DNA of 64,000 nt from Phenylobacterium kunshanense (GTDB taxonomy: Bacteria > Pseudomonadota > Alphaproteobacteria > Caulobacterales > Caulobacteraceae): NCBI RefSeq assembly GCF_003254525.1, contig NZ_QFYS01000004.1, positions 1 to 64,000 on the forward strand, written 5' to 3'. The notes beneath the pieces are model-generated. The model was not told the origin of the DNA, searched no databases, and saw nothing but the letters and a program-made list of their open reading frames with translations. Both the position numbers and the translations under genes were made by a program. This document shows positions 23,585-34,829 of this stretch, in pieces (the stretch's first letter is position 1; each line of letters opens with the position of its first letter).

Positions 23585-24599
23585 CGAGCTTGCCCTCCAT
23601 CTCGGACTGATAGCCGAACAGGCCCTGGGCGCCGCCGGTGTGCAGGAACACCACCGTCTCGCCGTCGAAGGCGCCGGCGTTCGACATCGCGATAAGTCCC
23701 TTCATCGCCTTCCCCGTATAGACCGGATCTAGCAGGATCCCGTCGGTCCGCGCGATCATCGCCAGGGCGTCGATCACGCCCTGATCGATCAGGCCGTACC
23801 CCGCGCCGACGTAGTCGCAGTCGGCGACCACCATCTCGCGCGTCACGCGGTTCTCGTGCCCGAGCAGCGCCGCGGTCTCGCGGGCCAGTCGGTAGACATT
23901 GGCCTCCTGCGCATCCTTCGGCGCCCGGACGCCGACGCCCAGCACCGGGATGTCCGCGCCCATGACCGCCAGGCCGGCGACGAGCCCGGCGTGGGTTCCG
24001 GCGCTGCCGGTCGCGGTGACGATGCGGTCGATCTCCAGCCCCATCTCATTGGCCTGGGCCACCAGTTCCAGGGCGCACTCCACATAGCCGAGGGCTCCGA
24101 TCGCGTTCGAGCCGCCGCCGGGGATCACGTAGGGCCGGCCGCCGGCGTCGTCGACCTCGGCCGCGACCTTCGCGAGCTCGGCGTTCATGTCGGTCCCACC
24201 GGGCACGGTGCGGATCCTGGCCCCGAGGAGCTGGTCCAGCAGGACGTTGCCGGACCGGGTGTAGTCGACCGCCTGCGAGCCGGTGCGCTCCTCCAGGATG
24301 ATCTCGCACTTCATCCCGAACTTCGCCGCGGCCGCCGCGGTCTGGCGCACATGGTTCGACTGGACGGCGCCCTGGGTCACCAGGGTGTCGGCGTCGTTCG
24401 CCAGGGCGTCACCCAGCAGGTACTCCAGCTTGCGGGTCTTGTTGCCGCCGCCGGCCAGGCCCGTGCAGTCGTCGCGCTTGATCCACAGGGCGGGGCCGCC
24501 GCCCCCTGGGCGCGCCAGGCGCTCCGTCAGGCCGGGCAACGGCTCGAACGGTGTCGGCAGGTGGGCGAAGCGGACGGGATTGAAGCGGGAGAGATGCAT
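23577..24599 (-). CDS. D-cysteine desulfhydrase / ACC deaminase family enzyme
   Basis: The 340-aa fold-type II PLP enzyme carries K54 in [11 protein letters not shown] as PLP lysine, [11 protein letters not shown] for the substrate loop, and TGSAGTHAG for phosphate binding. The branch with [10 protein letters not shown] resembles D-cysteine desulfhydrase more than ACC deaminase. It releases pyruvate, ammonia and sulfide from D-cysteine in the cytoplasm. It precedes the racemase gene on the same strand with an 8-base overlap. Confidence 0.88.
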   Translation of the reverse strand: MHLSRFNPVRFAHLPTPFEPLPGLTERLARPGGGGPALWIKRDDCTGLAGGGNKTRKLEYLLGDALANDADTLVTQGAVQSNHVRQTAAAAAKFGMKCEIILEERTGSQAVDYTRSGNVLLDQLLGARIRTVPGGTDMNAELAKVAAEVDDAGGRPYVIPGGGSNAIGALGYVECALELVAQANEMGLEIDRIVTATGSAGTHAGLVAGLAVMGADIPVLGVGVRAPKDAQEANVYRLARETAALLGHENRVTREMVVADCDYVGAGYGLIDQGVIDALAMIARTDGILLDPVYTGKAMKGLIAMSNAGAFDGETVVFLHTGGAQGLFGYQSEMEGKLDA

Positions 24600-24622
24600 G
24601 GCTCCCGCCTAGACCCGTTATC

Positions 24623-25039
24623 TCACGGCTTCAACTTCGGCGGCAGGGCGGCGACCTGTTCGGGCGTCAGCTTCACGATCGAGCGGACGATGCAGCGGCT
24701 CTCGAATCCGCCGCGCGAGATGCCGATGTCCAGGTCGATGGGCTTGCAGATGATCGGCGAGCCGGGGGGCTGGCGCGTGATGATCGGATCCGACGAAACC
24801 GCGCCCGCGAGGCAGCCGCCGTTGACGGTGATCCGGTAGGTCTCGCGACCGTTCACGTCGATCAGCAGCGTGTCGCGGTCGGCGATCGTGTGGTTGCGGA
24901 TGTCGGCGGAGCGGAAGCACTGGCCGCTCGGAAGGCCAGTTCCATCGGCCGGCGCGGGGCCCAGGTCCGCCCGCGGCGCGGGGGTCATGGCGCACGCGCT
25001 CATCGTCGCCGCGCCGAGAACGATCATCGCCAGTCTCAT
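24623..25039 (-). CDS. DUF6491-like lipoprotein
   Basis: The 138-aa product starts MRLAMIVLGAATMSAC, so it is a lipoprotein with the acylated cysteine at residue 15. The mature part has cysteines at GQCFRSADI, NGGCLAG, IICKP and SRCIV, likely two disulfides in the periplasm, and an IxxNTIxDxxTLxIxV-type core. It resembles DUF6491, a small envelope lipoprotein family of Caulobacteraceae. Start 25039 is chosen at the lipobox; the reading frame upstream lacks a ribosome site. Confidence 0.75.
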   Translation of the reverse strand: MRLAMIVLGAATMSACAMTPAPRADLGPAPADGTGLPSGQCFRSADIRNHTIADRDTLLIDVNGRETYRITVNGGCLAGAVSSDPIITRQPPGSPIICKPIDLDIGISRGGFESRCIVRSIVKLTPEQVAALPPKLKP

Positions 25040-25167
25040 CGGCTCACTCCATCGTCGCCCATCGCAGATGATACGTCCGGGTTGGCCATCCGTCTTCGCC
25101 GATGATCGCGGCGGCTGCGCCGAATGCAGGCCCTTTCCCCGCGCCGCCAACGGGCCTACCTTGCGCA

Positions 25168-25258
25168 CATCCTCGGGGGGCCGCGCGGAAGCGGCTGAGA
25201 GGTGGGTGAGCCCACGACCCGTCGAACCTGATCCGGGTCATGCCGGCGAAGGGAAGGG
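25168..25258 (+). promoter_or_regulatory. TPP riboswitch (THI element)
   Basis: The leader of thiC contains the conserved THI-box core: GCTGAGAGGTGGGTGAGCCC (25193-25212), then GAACCTGATCCGGGTCATGC (25224-25243) and GGCGAAGGGAA. The sensing helices fold around these. Binding of thiamine pyrophosphate should shut down thiC expression. The 3' part can form a hairpin over the translation start region; the exact expression platform was not modelled. Confidence 0.95.
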
Positions 25259-25299
25259 CCCTTAGCGTTCCGACCTTACGCCTGTGATCCGTCCTGTGA

Positions 25300-27165
<1,866 letters not shown>

Positions 27166-27275
27166 GATCGTCGCTTCTTCGTCGACCTGTCGAAACTTTC
27201 ACGAAACTTCGCTGAGTTTCCCCACGTAGTTCGGCTAAGGGCGGCGCCCTGAAGCGAATACCAATGGGGGACTCC

Positions 27276-27794
27276 ATGCGCTGGATCGTTTGGATGGCCG
27301 CATCCGCGGCCGTAATGGTGTCGGCTTGCTCGAAGCCGGACGCGAAGGCGGATGCGACGGCGCCGGCCGGGCCGCGCGTCGTTGCGGCCAATGACATCGA
27401 GGCGGGTCGCTACCTGGTGCTCGTGGGCGGCTGCAACGACTGCCACACCGAGGGCTTCCCGCAATCGGGCGGCTCCATTCCCGAGGCGCAGCGACTGACG
27501 GGACGTTCCGTCGGCTACCAGGGCCCGTGGGGCGTCTCGTACGCTAGCAACCTGCGCCTCCTGGCCGCCAACATGACCGAGGACGGCTGGGTCGAGATCA
27601 TGAAGACCAAGAAGCTGCTGCCGCCGATGCCGAGCCACAACCTGGCGAAGGTGAGCGATCCGGACCTGCGGGCGATGTACCGCTACATCCATTCGCTTGG
27701 CGCGGCGGGCCAGCCCGAGCCTGAGAACCTGCCGCCGGGCGTGGCGCCCAAGACGGCGGTGGAGAACATGGTCCCCGTGCCGCCGGCGGCGTGA
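27276..27794 (+). CDS. Monohaem cytochrome c-type lipoprotein
   Basis: The product has an N-terminal lipoprotein signal (MVSAC, acylated C18) and one CNDCH haem motif (C53, C56, H57), with M118 in PPMP as likely axial ligand. It is probably a periplasmic electron carrier anchored by lipid. The body after the haem motif resembles cytochrome c subunits of dehydrogenases, but no dehydrogenase is adjacent. ATG at 27276 is chosen; the ATG at 27264 adds four residues before the signal. A Pro/Ala-rich tail ends the protein. Confidence 0.85.
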   Translation: MRWIVWMAASAAVMVSACSKPDAKADATAPAGPRVVAANDIEAGRYLVLVGGCNDCHTEGFPQSGGSIPEAQRLTGRSVGYQGPWGVSYASNLRLLAANMTEDGWVEIMKTKKLLPPMPSHNLAKVSDPDLRAMYRYIHSLGAAGQPEPENLPPGVAPKTAVENMVPVPPAA

Positions 27795-27797
27795 CGA

Positions 27798-28007
27798 TCA
27801 GTCCTCGGCGCGCGCGGTCGCCTTCGGCGGCCATACGCGGACGGCGACGGCCACGGTGATCGAACCCAGGATCGCCGTGGCGGCGCCCGCCCACTGTACG
27901 GCGTTCATGCCGATCGCGGCGTAGTGGCCGGTCGCGGCGCCCGACAGGAACACGAGGCCGGCCGAACCCCAGTCGGCGAGGTCTTTCGTCGTGAAGTCGA
28001 ACCGCAT
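27798..28007 (-). CDS. Small membrane protein, 69 aa
   Basis: ATG at 28007 has a GGGAG site just upstream on the minus strand. Two hydrophobic segments (about 15-30 and 36-56) suggest a hairpin membrane protein with cytosolic ends and a short charged tail (KATARAED). The layout is holin-like, but there are no phage genes nearby and the family is not recognised. Its stop lies 3 bases from the convergent cytochrome gene stop. Confidence 0.65.
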   Translation of the reverse strand: MRFDFTTKDLADWGSAGLVFLSGAATGHYAAIGMNAVQWAGAATAILGSITVAVAVRVWPPKATARAED

Positions 28008-28112
28008 TCTGGCGCTCCCGGGCTGGCGATGTCGTGTCGCCGAAGATGCGGGACGGTCGATGCCAAATGCTTACCGCGGCGGCCATGCGACACTCTTGCG
28101 CAGGGCCCGCCG

Positions 28113-30629
28113 CTACTCCGCGCGGAGGGCCGGCGCCGGGCGTTTCGACAGCGCCTGGAACGCCGCCAGCAGCCCGCCGGCCCCGGCGACCGCCGCGGCG
28201 CCGGCCAGCAGAGCGGCCACCCCGGCCCAGTCCACGCTCCACTCCGCCTCGAACACCTCGGTGACCACCGGCCAAGCCGCCGCGTAGCCGAGCCCGACGC
28301 CGGCCGCGCCCGCGATGACGCCGACCAGCCCGTACTCCAGGACGTAGGCGGCGAGCACCTGCGCGCGGGAGGCGCCGAGGACCTTCAGCGTCGCCGCCTC
28401 GCGGGTCCGTTCCTGCGCCCGCGCGGCGATCGCCCCGGCCAGGACCAGCAGCGCGGCCAGCAGGGCCACCGCCGCCGCGCCGCGGATGGCGAGGGCTATG
28501 CGGTCGAAGAGATCGGTCGCCGCCTCGAGCTGCTCGCGGACCGAGATGATGTTCACCTCCGGAAAGTCTTTGCCCAAGGCGCGCACGATCCGCTGCTCCT
28601 CGGCTAGCGTAGCCTTGGCGATCGCCACCTGCCTGGGCTCGGCGCCCTCCAGGGCATTCGGCGTCAGCACCACGGGAAAGCTCGCGCCGAAGCTGCCGAA
28701 GTCGATGCGCCGGATCACAGCCACCTTGGCCTCGATCTCGGCGCCCAGGATCGAGAGCGTGAGGGTGTCGCCGACCTTGAGGTCGCCGCCTTCGGCCGGG
28801 TCTTCGGACAGGGCGACCAGCGGCGGGCCGGCATAGTCCGCCGGCCACCATCGGCCCTTCAGGATGCCGGCGTTGGGCGGCTCCGCGTCAATGGCCGAGA
28901 CCGTGACGTCGTTGTCGTAGGCCCAGCGCGCCTCGCGCGGGATCTTCGCCATATCGACCGGCTCGCCGCGCACCGCGAGGATGCGGCCCGAAAGCAGGGG
29001 AGCCCGCAGGTACGAGTCGGCGTCAGGGCTGCGCCCCAGCGCCCGAGTCACCGCGGCGTCGAAGGCGTCGGCGCGCGCGCCGGGGATCTCCGTGAAGACC
29101 AGGGCTGGGGCCGTCTGCGGTGCAATCACCGAGATCTGCTTCAGCAGGCTGGACTGGATCAGCACCACGGCGGCGAGCAGGCCGATCCCGAGACCGATGG
29201 CCGGCGCCGCCGTCCGCGCCGCCGACCGGGGACCTGCCAGGTTCGCGAGCGCGATCCGCAAGGCGCCCCGCGCGCCGCCCCGCATCCGCCCCGCCAGCTT
29301 CGCCGCCGCCCAGCCGAAACCCCAGAGCAGGACGAAGGCGGCCGCCACGCCGCCGATCATGATCATGGCCGCCAGCGGCGTCGGCGCCGTCCAGATGGCG
29401 AGTGCGGCGAGGCCCGCGGCCGCCGCCAGCGCGCCCACAAGCTCCGGTCCGCACCGAAGCCGCCCCGACAGATCGCTGCGGAACAGGCTGGCAGGCGGCG
29501 TCGTCCGCGCCCGGGCCAGCGGGGCCAGCGAGAAGGCGGCCGCCGAGAGCAGGCCGAACGCGCCGGCCTTCACCAGCGGCCACGGGTAGATGGCGAACAG
29601 CGCCGGAACCGGGAGTTCGTCCCGGACGGCCGCGCCCAGGACCAGCGGCGTCACCGCGCCGATCACCAGGCCGATCGCCACGCCCGCCAGCGCCAGGAGA
29701 CCGATCTGGGCCAGGTAGACATTCCGGATCAGCGCGCTGTCGGCGCCGAGGGCCTTCAGGGTGGCGATAGCGGGCTTGCGGCCGTCCACATAGGCGCTGA
29801 CGGCCCCGAACACCCCAAGCCCTCCGGCCACCAGCGAGGCGAGGCCGATGAAACCCAGGAAGTACTCGAGCTGGTCGATGGTCCGGCTCACGCCCGGGGA
29901 GGCGTCGTTGCGGTCGCGCAGCCGGAAGAAGCCGCGCATGGCCCCGCGGGCCTGCGCCTTGGCGGCCTGCAGATCCAGCCCCGGCCGCAGCGCGACGCGG
30001 GTCGTCTCGCCGAAGGGGAGGCCGGGCTTGAGGAAGCCGCCCTGTTCCAGCGCGCCCGCCTGGGCCAGGACCCGGGGGCCGAGCGCAAAGCCGCGCGACA
30101 GGCGGTCCGGCTCTTCTTCCAGGATCGCGCCGACCCGCATGGGCACGTTGCCGGCCAGGAAGCGGTCGCCCACCTTCATGCCCAGGCGGTCCAGCAGGGC
30201 GCGCTCCACCGCCGCGCCCCATACGCCTTCGCGCCGCTCCAGCGCCGCCGCCAGCGACGGCGCGCCGGTGATCGAGACGACTCCGGCGAGCGGATAGCCG
30301 GAGTCCACGCCGCGCAGCTCGACCAGTCTCCGCTCTCCCGTGGGCCCCTCGGCCATGGCCTGGGTCGCCACCGCCACGGATACGTCGCCAAGCTTGCGCA
30401 GTTCGGCGAGTTCGATGGGGGCGAGCCGCCGGTTGCGGACCGAGATCGCCAGGTCGCCGCCCAGGATGGCGCGCGCCTCGGTGGCCAGTCCCCGCCGGAA
30501 CGCCTCGGCCGTGGAGCTCGCCGCGGCGATCGCGGCGACTCCCAGCGCCAGGCAGGCCAGGAAGATGCGGAAACCCTTGATCCCGCCCCTCAACTCCCGG
30601 CCGGCGAACCGCAGCCAGAGCGGAATCAC
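28113..30629 (-). CDS. FtsX-like ABC transporter permease (YbbP type)
   Basis: The 838-aa product has an N-terminal helix and periplasmic MacB-PCD-like region, then clusters of transmembrane helices near the middle and C-terminus, including the FtsX motif region RTREAATLKVLGASR. It is the two-FtsX-domain permease that pairs with a YbbA-type ATPase. These systems are thought to move lipids or lipoproteins outward or to act mechanically. Its start overlaps the ATPase stop in ATGA. The order beside tesA mirrors the enterobacterial tesA-ybbA-ybbP locus. Confidence 0.9.
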   Translation of the reverse strand: MIPLWLRFAGRELRGGIKGFRIFLACLALGVAAIAAASSTAEAFRRGLATEARAILGGDLAISVRNRRLAPIELAELRKLGDVSVAVATQAMAEGPTGERRLVELRGVDSGYPLAGVVSITGAPSLAAALERREGVWGAAVERALLDRLGMKVGDRFLAGNVPMRVGAILEEEPDRLSRGFALGPRVLAQAGALEQGGFLKPGLPFGETTRVALRPGLDLQAAKAQARGAMRGFFRLRDRNDASPGVSRTIDQLEYFLGFIGLASLVAGGLGVFGAVSAYVDGRKPAIATLKALGADSALIRNVYLAQIGLLALAGVAIGLVIGAVTPLVLGAAVRDELPVPALFAIYPWPLVKAGAFGLLSAAAFSLAPLARARTTPPASLFRSDLSGRLRCGPELVGALAAAAGLAALAIWTAPTPLAAMIMIGGVAAAFVLLWGFGWAAAKLAGRMRGGARGALRIALANLAGPRSAARTAAPAIGLGIGLLAAVVLIQSSLLKQISVIAPQTAPALVFTEIPGARADAFDAAVTRALGRSPDADSYLRAPLLSGRILAVRGEPVDMAKIPREARWAYDNDVTVSAIDAEPPNAGILKGRWWPADYAGPPLVALSEDPAEGGDLKVGDTLTLSILGAEIEAKVAVIRRIDFGSFGASFPVVLTPNALEGAEPRQVAIAKATLAEEQRIVRALGKDFPEVNIISVREQLEAATDLFDRIALAIRGAAAVALLAALLVLAGAIAARAQERTREAATLKVLGASRAQVLAAYVLEYGLVGVIAGAAGVGLGYAAAWPVVTEVFEAEWSVDWAGVAALLAGAAAVAGAGGLLAAFQALSKRPAPALRAE

Positions 30630-31321
30630 GCCGGCGCCCCGGCCGCTTCAGCCACCGGCCGGCCGTCGCGCAGGGTGACGACCCGCTGCGCGCGGGCGGC
30701 CAGCGCGGGATCGTGAGTCACCAGCAGCAGGGCGGCGCCGGCGTCGGCCACCAGGTCCAGCATCAGGTCGGCCACGTGGCGGGCGTTGGTGGAATCGAGA
30801 TTTCCCGTGGGTTCGTCGGCGAAGATCAGCTTTGGCCGCGGCGCCAGGGCCCGCGCCAGGGCGACCCGCTGCTGTTCGCCGCCCGAGAGCTGGTGCGGAT
30901 AGTGGCGCAGCCGTGCGGAGAGGCCCACGCGGTCCAGCCAGGTCCGCGCCTCGGCCATGGCGTTGGGCCTCCGCGCGATCTCCATCGGCGCGGCGACGTT
31001 CTCCTCGGCCGTCATGTTGGGCAGCAGGTGGAAGGACTGGAAGACCAGGCTCACCCGGCCTCGCCGCAGCTTCGCTCGCCCGTCCTCGTCCAGCTTCGCC
31101 AGATCCTGTCCGAACAGCATGACCCTGCCCGCGCTCGGCTGTTCCAGTCCCGCCGCCACGGCGATCAGCGACGACTTTCCCGACCCCGACGGCCCGACCA
31201 GCGCCACGCGCTCGCCATCGTTCAGCGTCAGGGAAAGATGGCGGAGGATCTCCACGGGTCCCGCCGCGGACGGCAAGGTCAGGCCCACGTCGTCGAGGAT
31301 CAGCGGCGGCGCGTCGTTCAA
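30626..31321 (-). CDS. ABC transporter ATP-binding protein (YbbA type)
   Basis: The 231-aa ATPase has Walker [11 protein letters not shown]-loop, signature [15 protein letters not shown] and Walker [14 protein letters not shown], with the MacB/LolD-type D-loop. It powers the FtsX-like permease next to it, overlapping by 4 bases. It is divergent from tesA with a 51-base gap. A single-transcript exporter of lipophilic molecules is likely. Confidence 0.95.
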   Translation of the reverse strand: MNDAPPLILDDVGLTLPSAAGPVEILRHLSLTLNDGERVALVGPSGSGKSSLIAVAAGLEQPSAGRVMLFGQDLAKLDEDGRAKLRRGRVSLVFQSFHLLPNMTAEENVAAPMEIARRPNAMAEARTWLDRVGLSARLRHYPHQLSGGEQQRVALARALAPRPKLIFADEPTGNLDSTNARHVADLMLDLVADAGAALLLVTHDPALAARAQRVVTLRDGRPVAEAAGAPA

Positions 31322-31372
31322 GCGGAACTCCGGGAGTTGAGCGGCGTAGAGCCTCCCTTACATAGGAGCTTC

Positions 31373-32011
31373 ATGGCCACGCCAAGTCATACCCGCCGCG
31401 CGCTTCTCGCCTGGTCGCTCGCGCTCGCCGCCGGCCCTGCCCTTGCGCAGCCCGGCCGTCCGCGGGTCATCACGATGCTGGGCGACTCCATCACCGCCGG
31501 CTACGGCCTGCCGGCGGCCGCGGCGCTTCCCAACCAACTCCGGCTCCAACTCCAGAAGCTGGGCGTGGCGGCGCTGGTGCGAGCGGCGGGTGTGTCGGGC
31601 GACACCACCGCCGGCGGCCTGGCCCGCGTCGACTTCAGCGTCCGCAAGGACACCGACCTCGTCATCGTAGCGTTGGGCGCCAACGACCTGCTGCAGGGTC
31701 AGGACCCGAAGCGGACCCGGGCGAACCTCGACGGCATCCTGAAGCGGCTGAAGGCCCGGAAGGTGGGGGTGGTCCTGGCCGGGATCGCCGCTCCGGTCGA
31801 GATCGGCGGCGGCTACGCCCGCGACTTCAACGCCATCTGGCCCGCCCTGGCGCGCGCCCATGGCGTGCCGCTGTACCCGAACCTGATCGACGGCGTCGCC
31901 CGCAACCCCTCCCTGAATCAGCCGGACGGGATCCACCCGAACGCGCGCGGGGCGGCCATCATCGCCGCACGGCTTGCGCCGGTGGTGGCGCGGGCGCTGA
32001 CGCGACGCTGA
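31373..32011 (+). CDS. tesA: Arylesterase / lysophospholipase, SGNH family (TesA)
   Basis: The 212-aa product has a signal peptide (about residues 1-25, ALAQ), catalytic GDSIT with S39 in block I, GANDLLQ in block III and DGIHPN (Asp-His) in block V. TesA-type enzymes hydrolyse short acyl esters and lysophospholipids in the periplasm. AGGAG at 31364-31368 supports the ATG at 31373. The neighbouring divergent ABC genes are the classic partner pair in other genomes. A terminator follows 22 bases downstream. Confidence 0.92.
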   Translation: MATPSHTRRALLAWSLALAAGPALAQPGRPRVITMLGDSITAGYGLPAAAALPNQLRLQLQKLGVAALVRAAGVSGDTTAGGLARVDFSVRKDTDLVIVALGANDLLQGQDPKRTRANLDGILKRLKARKVGVVLAGIAAPVEIGGGYARDFNAIWPALARAHGVPLYPNLIDGVARNPSLNQPDGIHPNARGAAIIAARLAPVVARALTRR

Positions 32012-32032
32012 TTTAATCCGGCGCCCCTGCAA

Positions 32033-32055
32033 CCGCCTGGTCCAGGCGGGGTTTT
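32033..32055 (+). terminator. Intrinsic terminator of tesA
   Basis: CCGCCTGG (32033-32040) pairs with CCAGGCGG (32042-32049) around one T; the physical loop is probably five bases. GG and TTTT follow. It lies 22 bases after the tesA stop and isolates the CBS gene downstream. Confidence 0.75.
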
Positions 32056-32093
32056 CCTCAGGTCACCTCAAAACGAGGCCAGGGAGGATTCCC

Positions 32094-32525
32094 ATGAACG
32101 TTCGTGACTGCATGAGTTCCGACGTCCGCACCATCGCGCCCGACGCCACCGTCCAGGACGCTGCCCGCCTCATGAAGGCGCTCGACGCCGGGGCGATCCC
32201 GGTCGGCGAGAACGATCGCCTTGTCGGCATGATCACCGACCGCGACATCGCCATCCGCTGCATCGCCGACGGGCGGGGGCCCAGCACGACGGTGCGCGAG
32301 GCCATGACCACAGCCGACCTGCAGTTCATCTTCGAGGATGACGACCTTCAGGAGGCGTCGGCGCGGATGAGCGACCACAAGGTCCGACGGCTTCCCGTGC
32401 TGAACCGCGAGAAGCGCCTGGTCGGGATAATCTCGCTCGGCGACATCTCTCTGGGCGACATGTCGGTCAGCGGCGCGGCGCTCTGCCACGTGAGCGAGCC
32501 GGGCGGTCCGCACACCCAGCACTGA
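32094..32525 (+). CDS. CBS-domain protein
   Basis: The 143-aa protein consists of a Bateman pair: CBS 1 (about 8-60) and CBS 2 (about 70-122), with the usual VGMITDRDIAIR and LVGIISLGDIS ends. Such proteins bind adenosine nucleotides and sense energy state. A short His-containing tail follows. It is preceded by the tesA terminator, so it has its own promoter. The target is not indicated by context. It converges with a cytochrome P450 gene, with a short hairpin between the stops. Confidence 0.9.
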   Translation: MNVRDCMSSDVRTIAPDATVQDAARLMKALDAGAIPVGENDRLVGMITDRDIAIRCIADGRGPSTTVREAMTTADLQFIFEDDDLQEASARMSDHKVRRLPVLNREKRLVGIISLGDISLGDMSVSGAALCHVSEPGGPHTQH

Positions 32526-32538
32526 CGCCACTCTGGCG

Positions 32539-33729
32539 CTACGCCCCGCGAAACCGGAGCGGCATCGCCTTCGGGCCGGAGATGAAGTTGCTGGCCAGCC
32601 ACTCCACCGGCGCGGCCAGTTCGAAGTCCTTCATGCGCGTCAGCACCTCGCGCAGCATGGCGTCGATCTCGATGCGGGCGAGGTGCTGGCCGAGGCATAC
32701 GTGCGGCCCGTTGCCGAAGGCCATGTGCGGGTTGTCGGCGCGTGACAGGTCCAGCACGTCGGGGCGTTCGAAGGCGGCCGGGTCGCGGTTGGCCGAGCCG
32801 AAGTACATCACGACCTTGTCGCCCTCGCGGATCTTCTGACCGCCCAGCTCGGTGTCGCGCTTCGCCGTTCGCCGCATGTAGATCACGGGGCTGGCCCAGC
32901 GCAGCAACTCCTCCCGGGCGGTGGGCAGGCGACCTTCGAGGTCCTCCATCAGCCAGCGATACTGGTCGGGGTGCTCCATCAGCGCCAGCAGGCCGCCCGA
33001 GAGCAGGTTGCGCGTCGTGTCCCCGCCGGCGTCGATCAGCAGCAGGAAGAACAGCAGGAACTCCATGTCCTCCAGCCGGCGGCCGTCCACCTCGCAGGCG
33101 AGCAGCCGCGAGGCCAGGTCGTCGCCGGGCCGCGCCCGCTTCTCGGCCATCACCTTCGAGCCGTACTCGAACATCTTCATCACCGCCTGGCCGCCGGCTC
33201 CGGGCGGCAGCGCTTCGGGCGCGGTGTGGATGATCTCGGTGAGCTTGTAGAGCTCGCGACCGTCGTCCAGCGGCAGGCCCATCAGCTCGGCGATGACGTA
33301 GCTGGGCATCTCGCCGGCGACCTCGTCGACGAAGTCGCACTCCCCCTTGTCGGCCACGGCGTCCACGATCTGCTTCGCCAGCGCCTGGATGCGTTCGCCG
33401 CGCAGCCTCGCCGACGGCTCGGTGAACTCGGAGCGGATGAGCTTGCGGAACCCCGTGTGCTCGGGCGGGTCCATCATCAGCATCATCTTGTACGGGCCGA
33501 ACGACCCGGCCTCGGCCAGCGGGTCGGTGATCATGATCGTCGGCTCGGACGAATAGGTCTGGAAGTCGCGGTCCACCGCCCAGACGTCGGCGTGGCGGGT
33601 GACGGCCCAGAAGCCCTTGCCGCCCGGCTCGTCGTGCCAGGTCACCGGCTGGTGCTCGCGCAGCCACGCATACTGCCGGTGCGGCTGGCCGCCGTCGAAG
33701 CTGGCCGGCGACAGGAGGTCGATCTTCAT
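32539..33729 (-). CDS. Cytochrome P450
   Basis: The 396-aa P450 has I-helix AGGDTT (oxygen activation), ExxR within EELLR, and the haem loop FGNGPHVCLGQH with C345. Length is typical of bacterial soluble class I P450s, which take electrons from ferredoxin. The protein opens with MKIDLLSPASF, like steroid or monoterpene hydroxylases of actinobacteria and sphingomonads. The substrate is not predictable. No ferredoxin or reductase is adjacent. Start 33729 ATG gives the full N-terminus. Confidence 0.95.
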   Translation of the reverse strand: MKIDLLSPASFDGGQPHRQYAWLREHQPVTWHDEPGGKGFWAVTRHADVWAVDRDFQTYSSEPTIMITDPLAEAGSFGPYKMMLMMDPPEHTGFRKLIRSEFTEPSARLRGERIQALAKQIVDAVADKGECDFVDEVAGEMPSYVIAELMGLPLDDGRELYKLTEIIHTAPEALPPGAGGQAVMKMFEYGSKVMAEKRARPGDDLASRLLACEVDGRRLEDMEFLLFFLLLIDAGGDTTRNLLSGGLLALMEHPDQYRWLMEDLEGRLPTAREELLRWASPVIYMRRTAKRDTELGGQKIREGDKVVMYFGSANRDPAAFERPDVLDLSRADNPHMAFGNGPHVCLGQHLARIEIDAMLREVLTRMKDFELAAPVEWLASNFISGPKAMPLRFRGA

Positions 33730-33875
33730 GGCCCGGCGTCTCCCCTTGTTTTGCGGAAGAGGACGCCCGCTTCCCGCACGTCAGGCAAGTCCGGGGGCTA
33801 AGCCGATATCCGTGTCCTAACCTGCGAAGGGATGCACATCGACGCAACGCGTGGCCGGCGGCGGCCGGGACGTCG

Positions 33876-34535
33876 TCAGAAGACATCCAGCCAGTTCTCC
33901 TTTGCCGTGCCGGCGCTCGAGGGACTGACGCAGTAGAGGCCCGGCCGTTCGGCGCGCTGCGTTCCCTTCTTGAGCTCCCATTTGAGCTGCTTGCAGCGCC
34001 AGCCCTTGATCGGGGTCTCGCCCACGACCGTGATCGAGCCGGTGGCCGCGGCGCCGGTCCAGGTGATCGACTGCCCCATCGCCAGGCCGCCGACCTTGTT
34101 GTGGAAGGCGTTGTATTCGTAACCGACCTTCACGTGGTGCTGCGCCCAGGCGTCGTACGCATAGCCGCCTTCGCAGTCGTTGCACCGCACCTTGCTGAAT
34201 TCGAGGAACGCGTCCTTGGCGGCCTTGGTCTCGGGCGAGAATTCAAGGCGCATGGGAGACGTGACGGACCGGGATCCGAGGTTCACCGGCCAGGGCGCGG
34301 GACCGGTGGCGGGCGCCTCCTCTGCGGGGGGCTGGTCTCCGCTCGCCTCGACCGGCGCACTCTCCGCATCGGGCGTTGCCCCGGCCTGCGCCGGCGCCTG
34401 CGCGGCGTTCTGAATGGCGGCCGCGGCCGCCTGGCGCGCGAGGTTCTTGAGGAAGCTGCCTTGAGCAGCCGCGGAACTGGGCGACACCGTCGCGAGCGCG
34501 CCGATGCACAGCGCCGCATTGAGAATCTTCGACAT
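33876..34535 (-). CDS. Secreted protein with Ala/Pro-rich linker, 219 aa
   Basis: ATG at 34535 (MSKILNAALCIG..SSAAAQG) gives a clean signal peptide. A low-complexity segment rich in Ala, Pro, Glu and Gly (about 45-90) is followed by a compact domain with four cysteines: RCNDCEGG, WRCKQ and LYCVSPS. The CNDCEGGYA pair could bind metal or form a disulfide. No family is recognised. The gene lies upstream of the P450 on the same strand, separated by about 145 bases. Confidence 0.75.
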   Translation of the reverse strand: MSKILNAALCIGALATVSPSSAAAQGSFLKNLARQAAAAAIQNAAQAPAQAGATPDAESAPVEASGDQPPAEEAPATGPAPWPVNLGSRSVTSPMRLEFSPETKAAKDAFLEFSKVRCNDCEGGYAYDAWAQHHVKVGYEYNAFHNKVGGLAMGQSITWTGAAATGSITVVGETPIKGWRCKQLKWELKKGTQRAERPGLYCVSPSSAGTAKENWLDVF

Positions 34536-34619
34536 GACGGCTGCGCTAGCCACTTCGGGGCTGTCCGGCGTGGGATTTGCGGCGAAGGGGGGCGAGTTTG
34601 CGACGAGGGATCCACGGTG

Positions 34620-34635
34620 AACCCGCCGGCGGGTT
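34620..34635. repeat. 16-bp perfect palindrome
   Basis: AACCCGCCGGCGGGTT reads the same on both strands. It is 85 bases upstream of the secreted-protein ATG and 195 bases before the response regulator gene. A second inverted pair, GGTATCG (34658-34664) and CGATACC (34710-34716), lies just downstream, so the 34536-34829 gap may hold a structured leader or two operators. Confidence 0.5.
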
Positions 34636-34829
34636 TCGCCTGAGATGTTTTGTCGCAGGTATCGCGCGCGCCGGACGCATCGTGGTTTACCGGCTGTGCA
34701 GCTTTGCGGCGATACCGGTGCCATCTGCCTGGCGTTGACCAGGGCAGTGGATGAGGGGCTCATGCGAAAGGCATCGCCGGACGCTGTCCGTGTGACGGTC
34801 TGCACCGGCGGAAACGCGGGGCGGCTCGG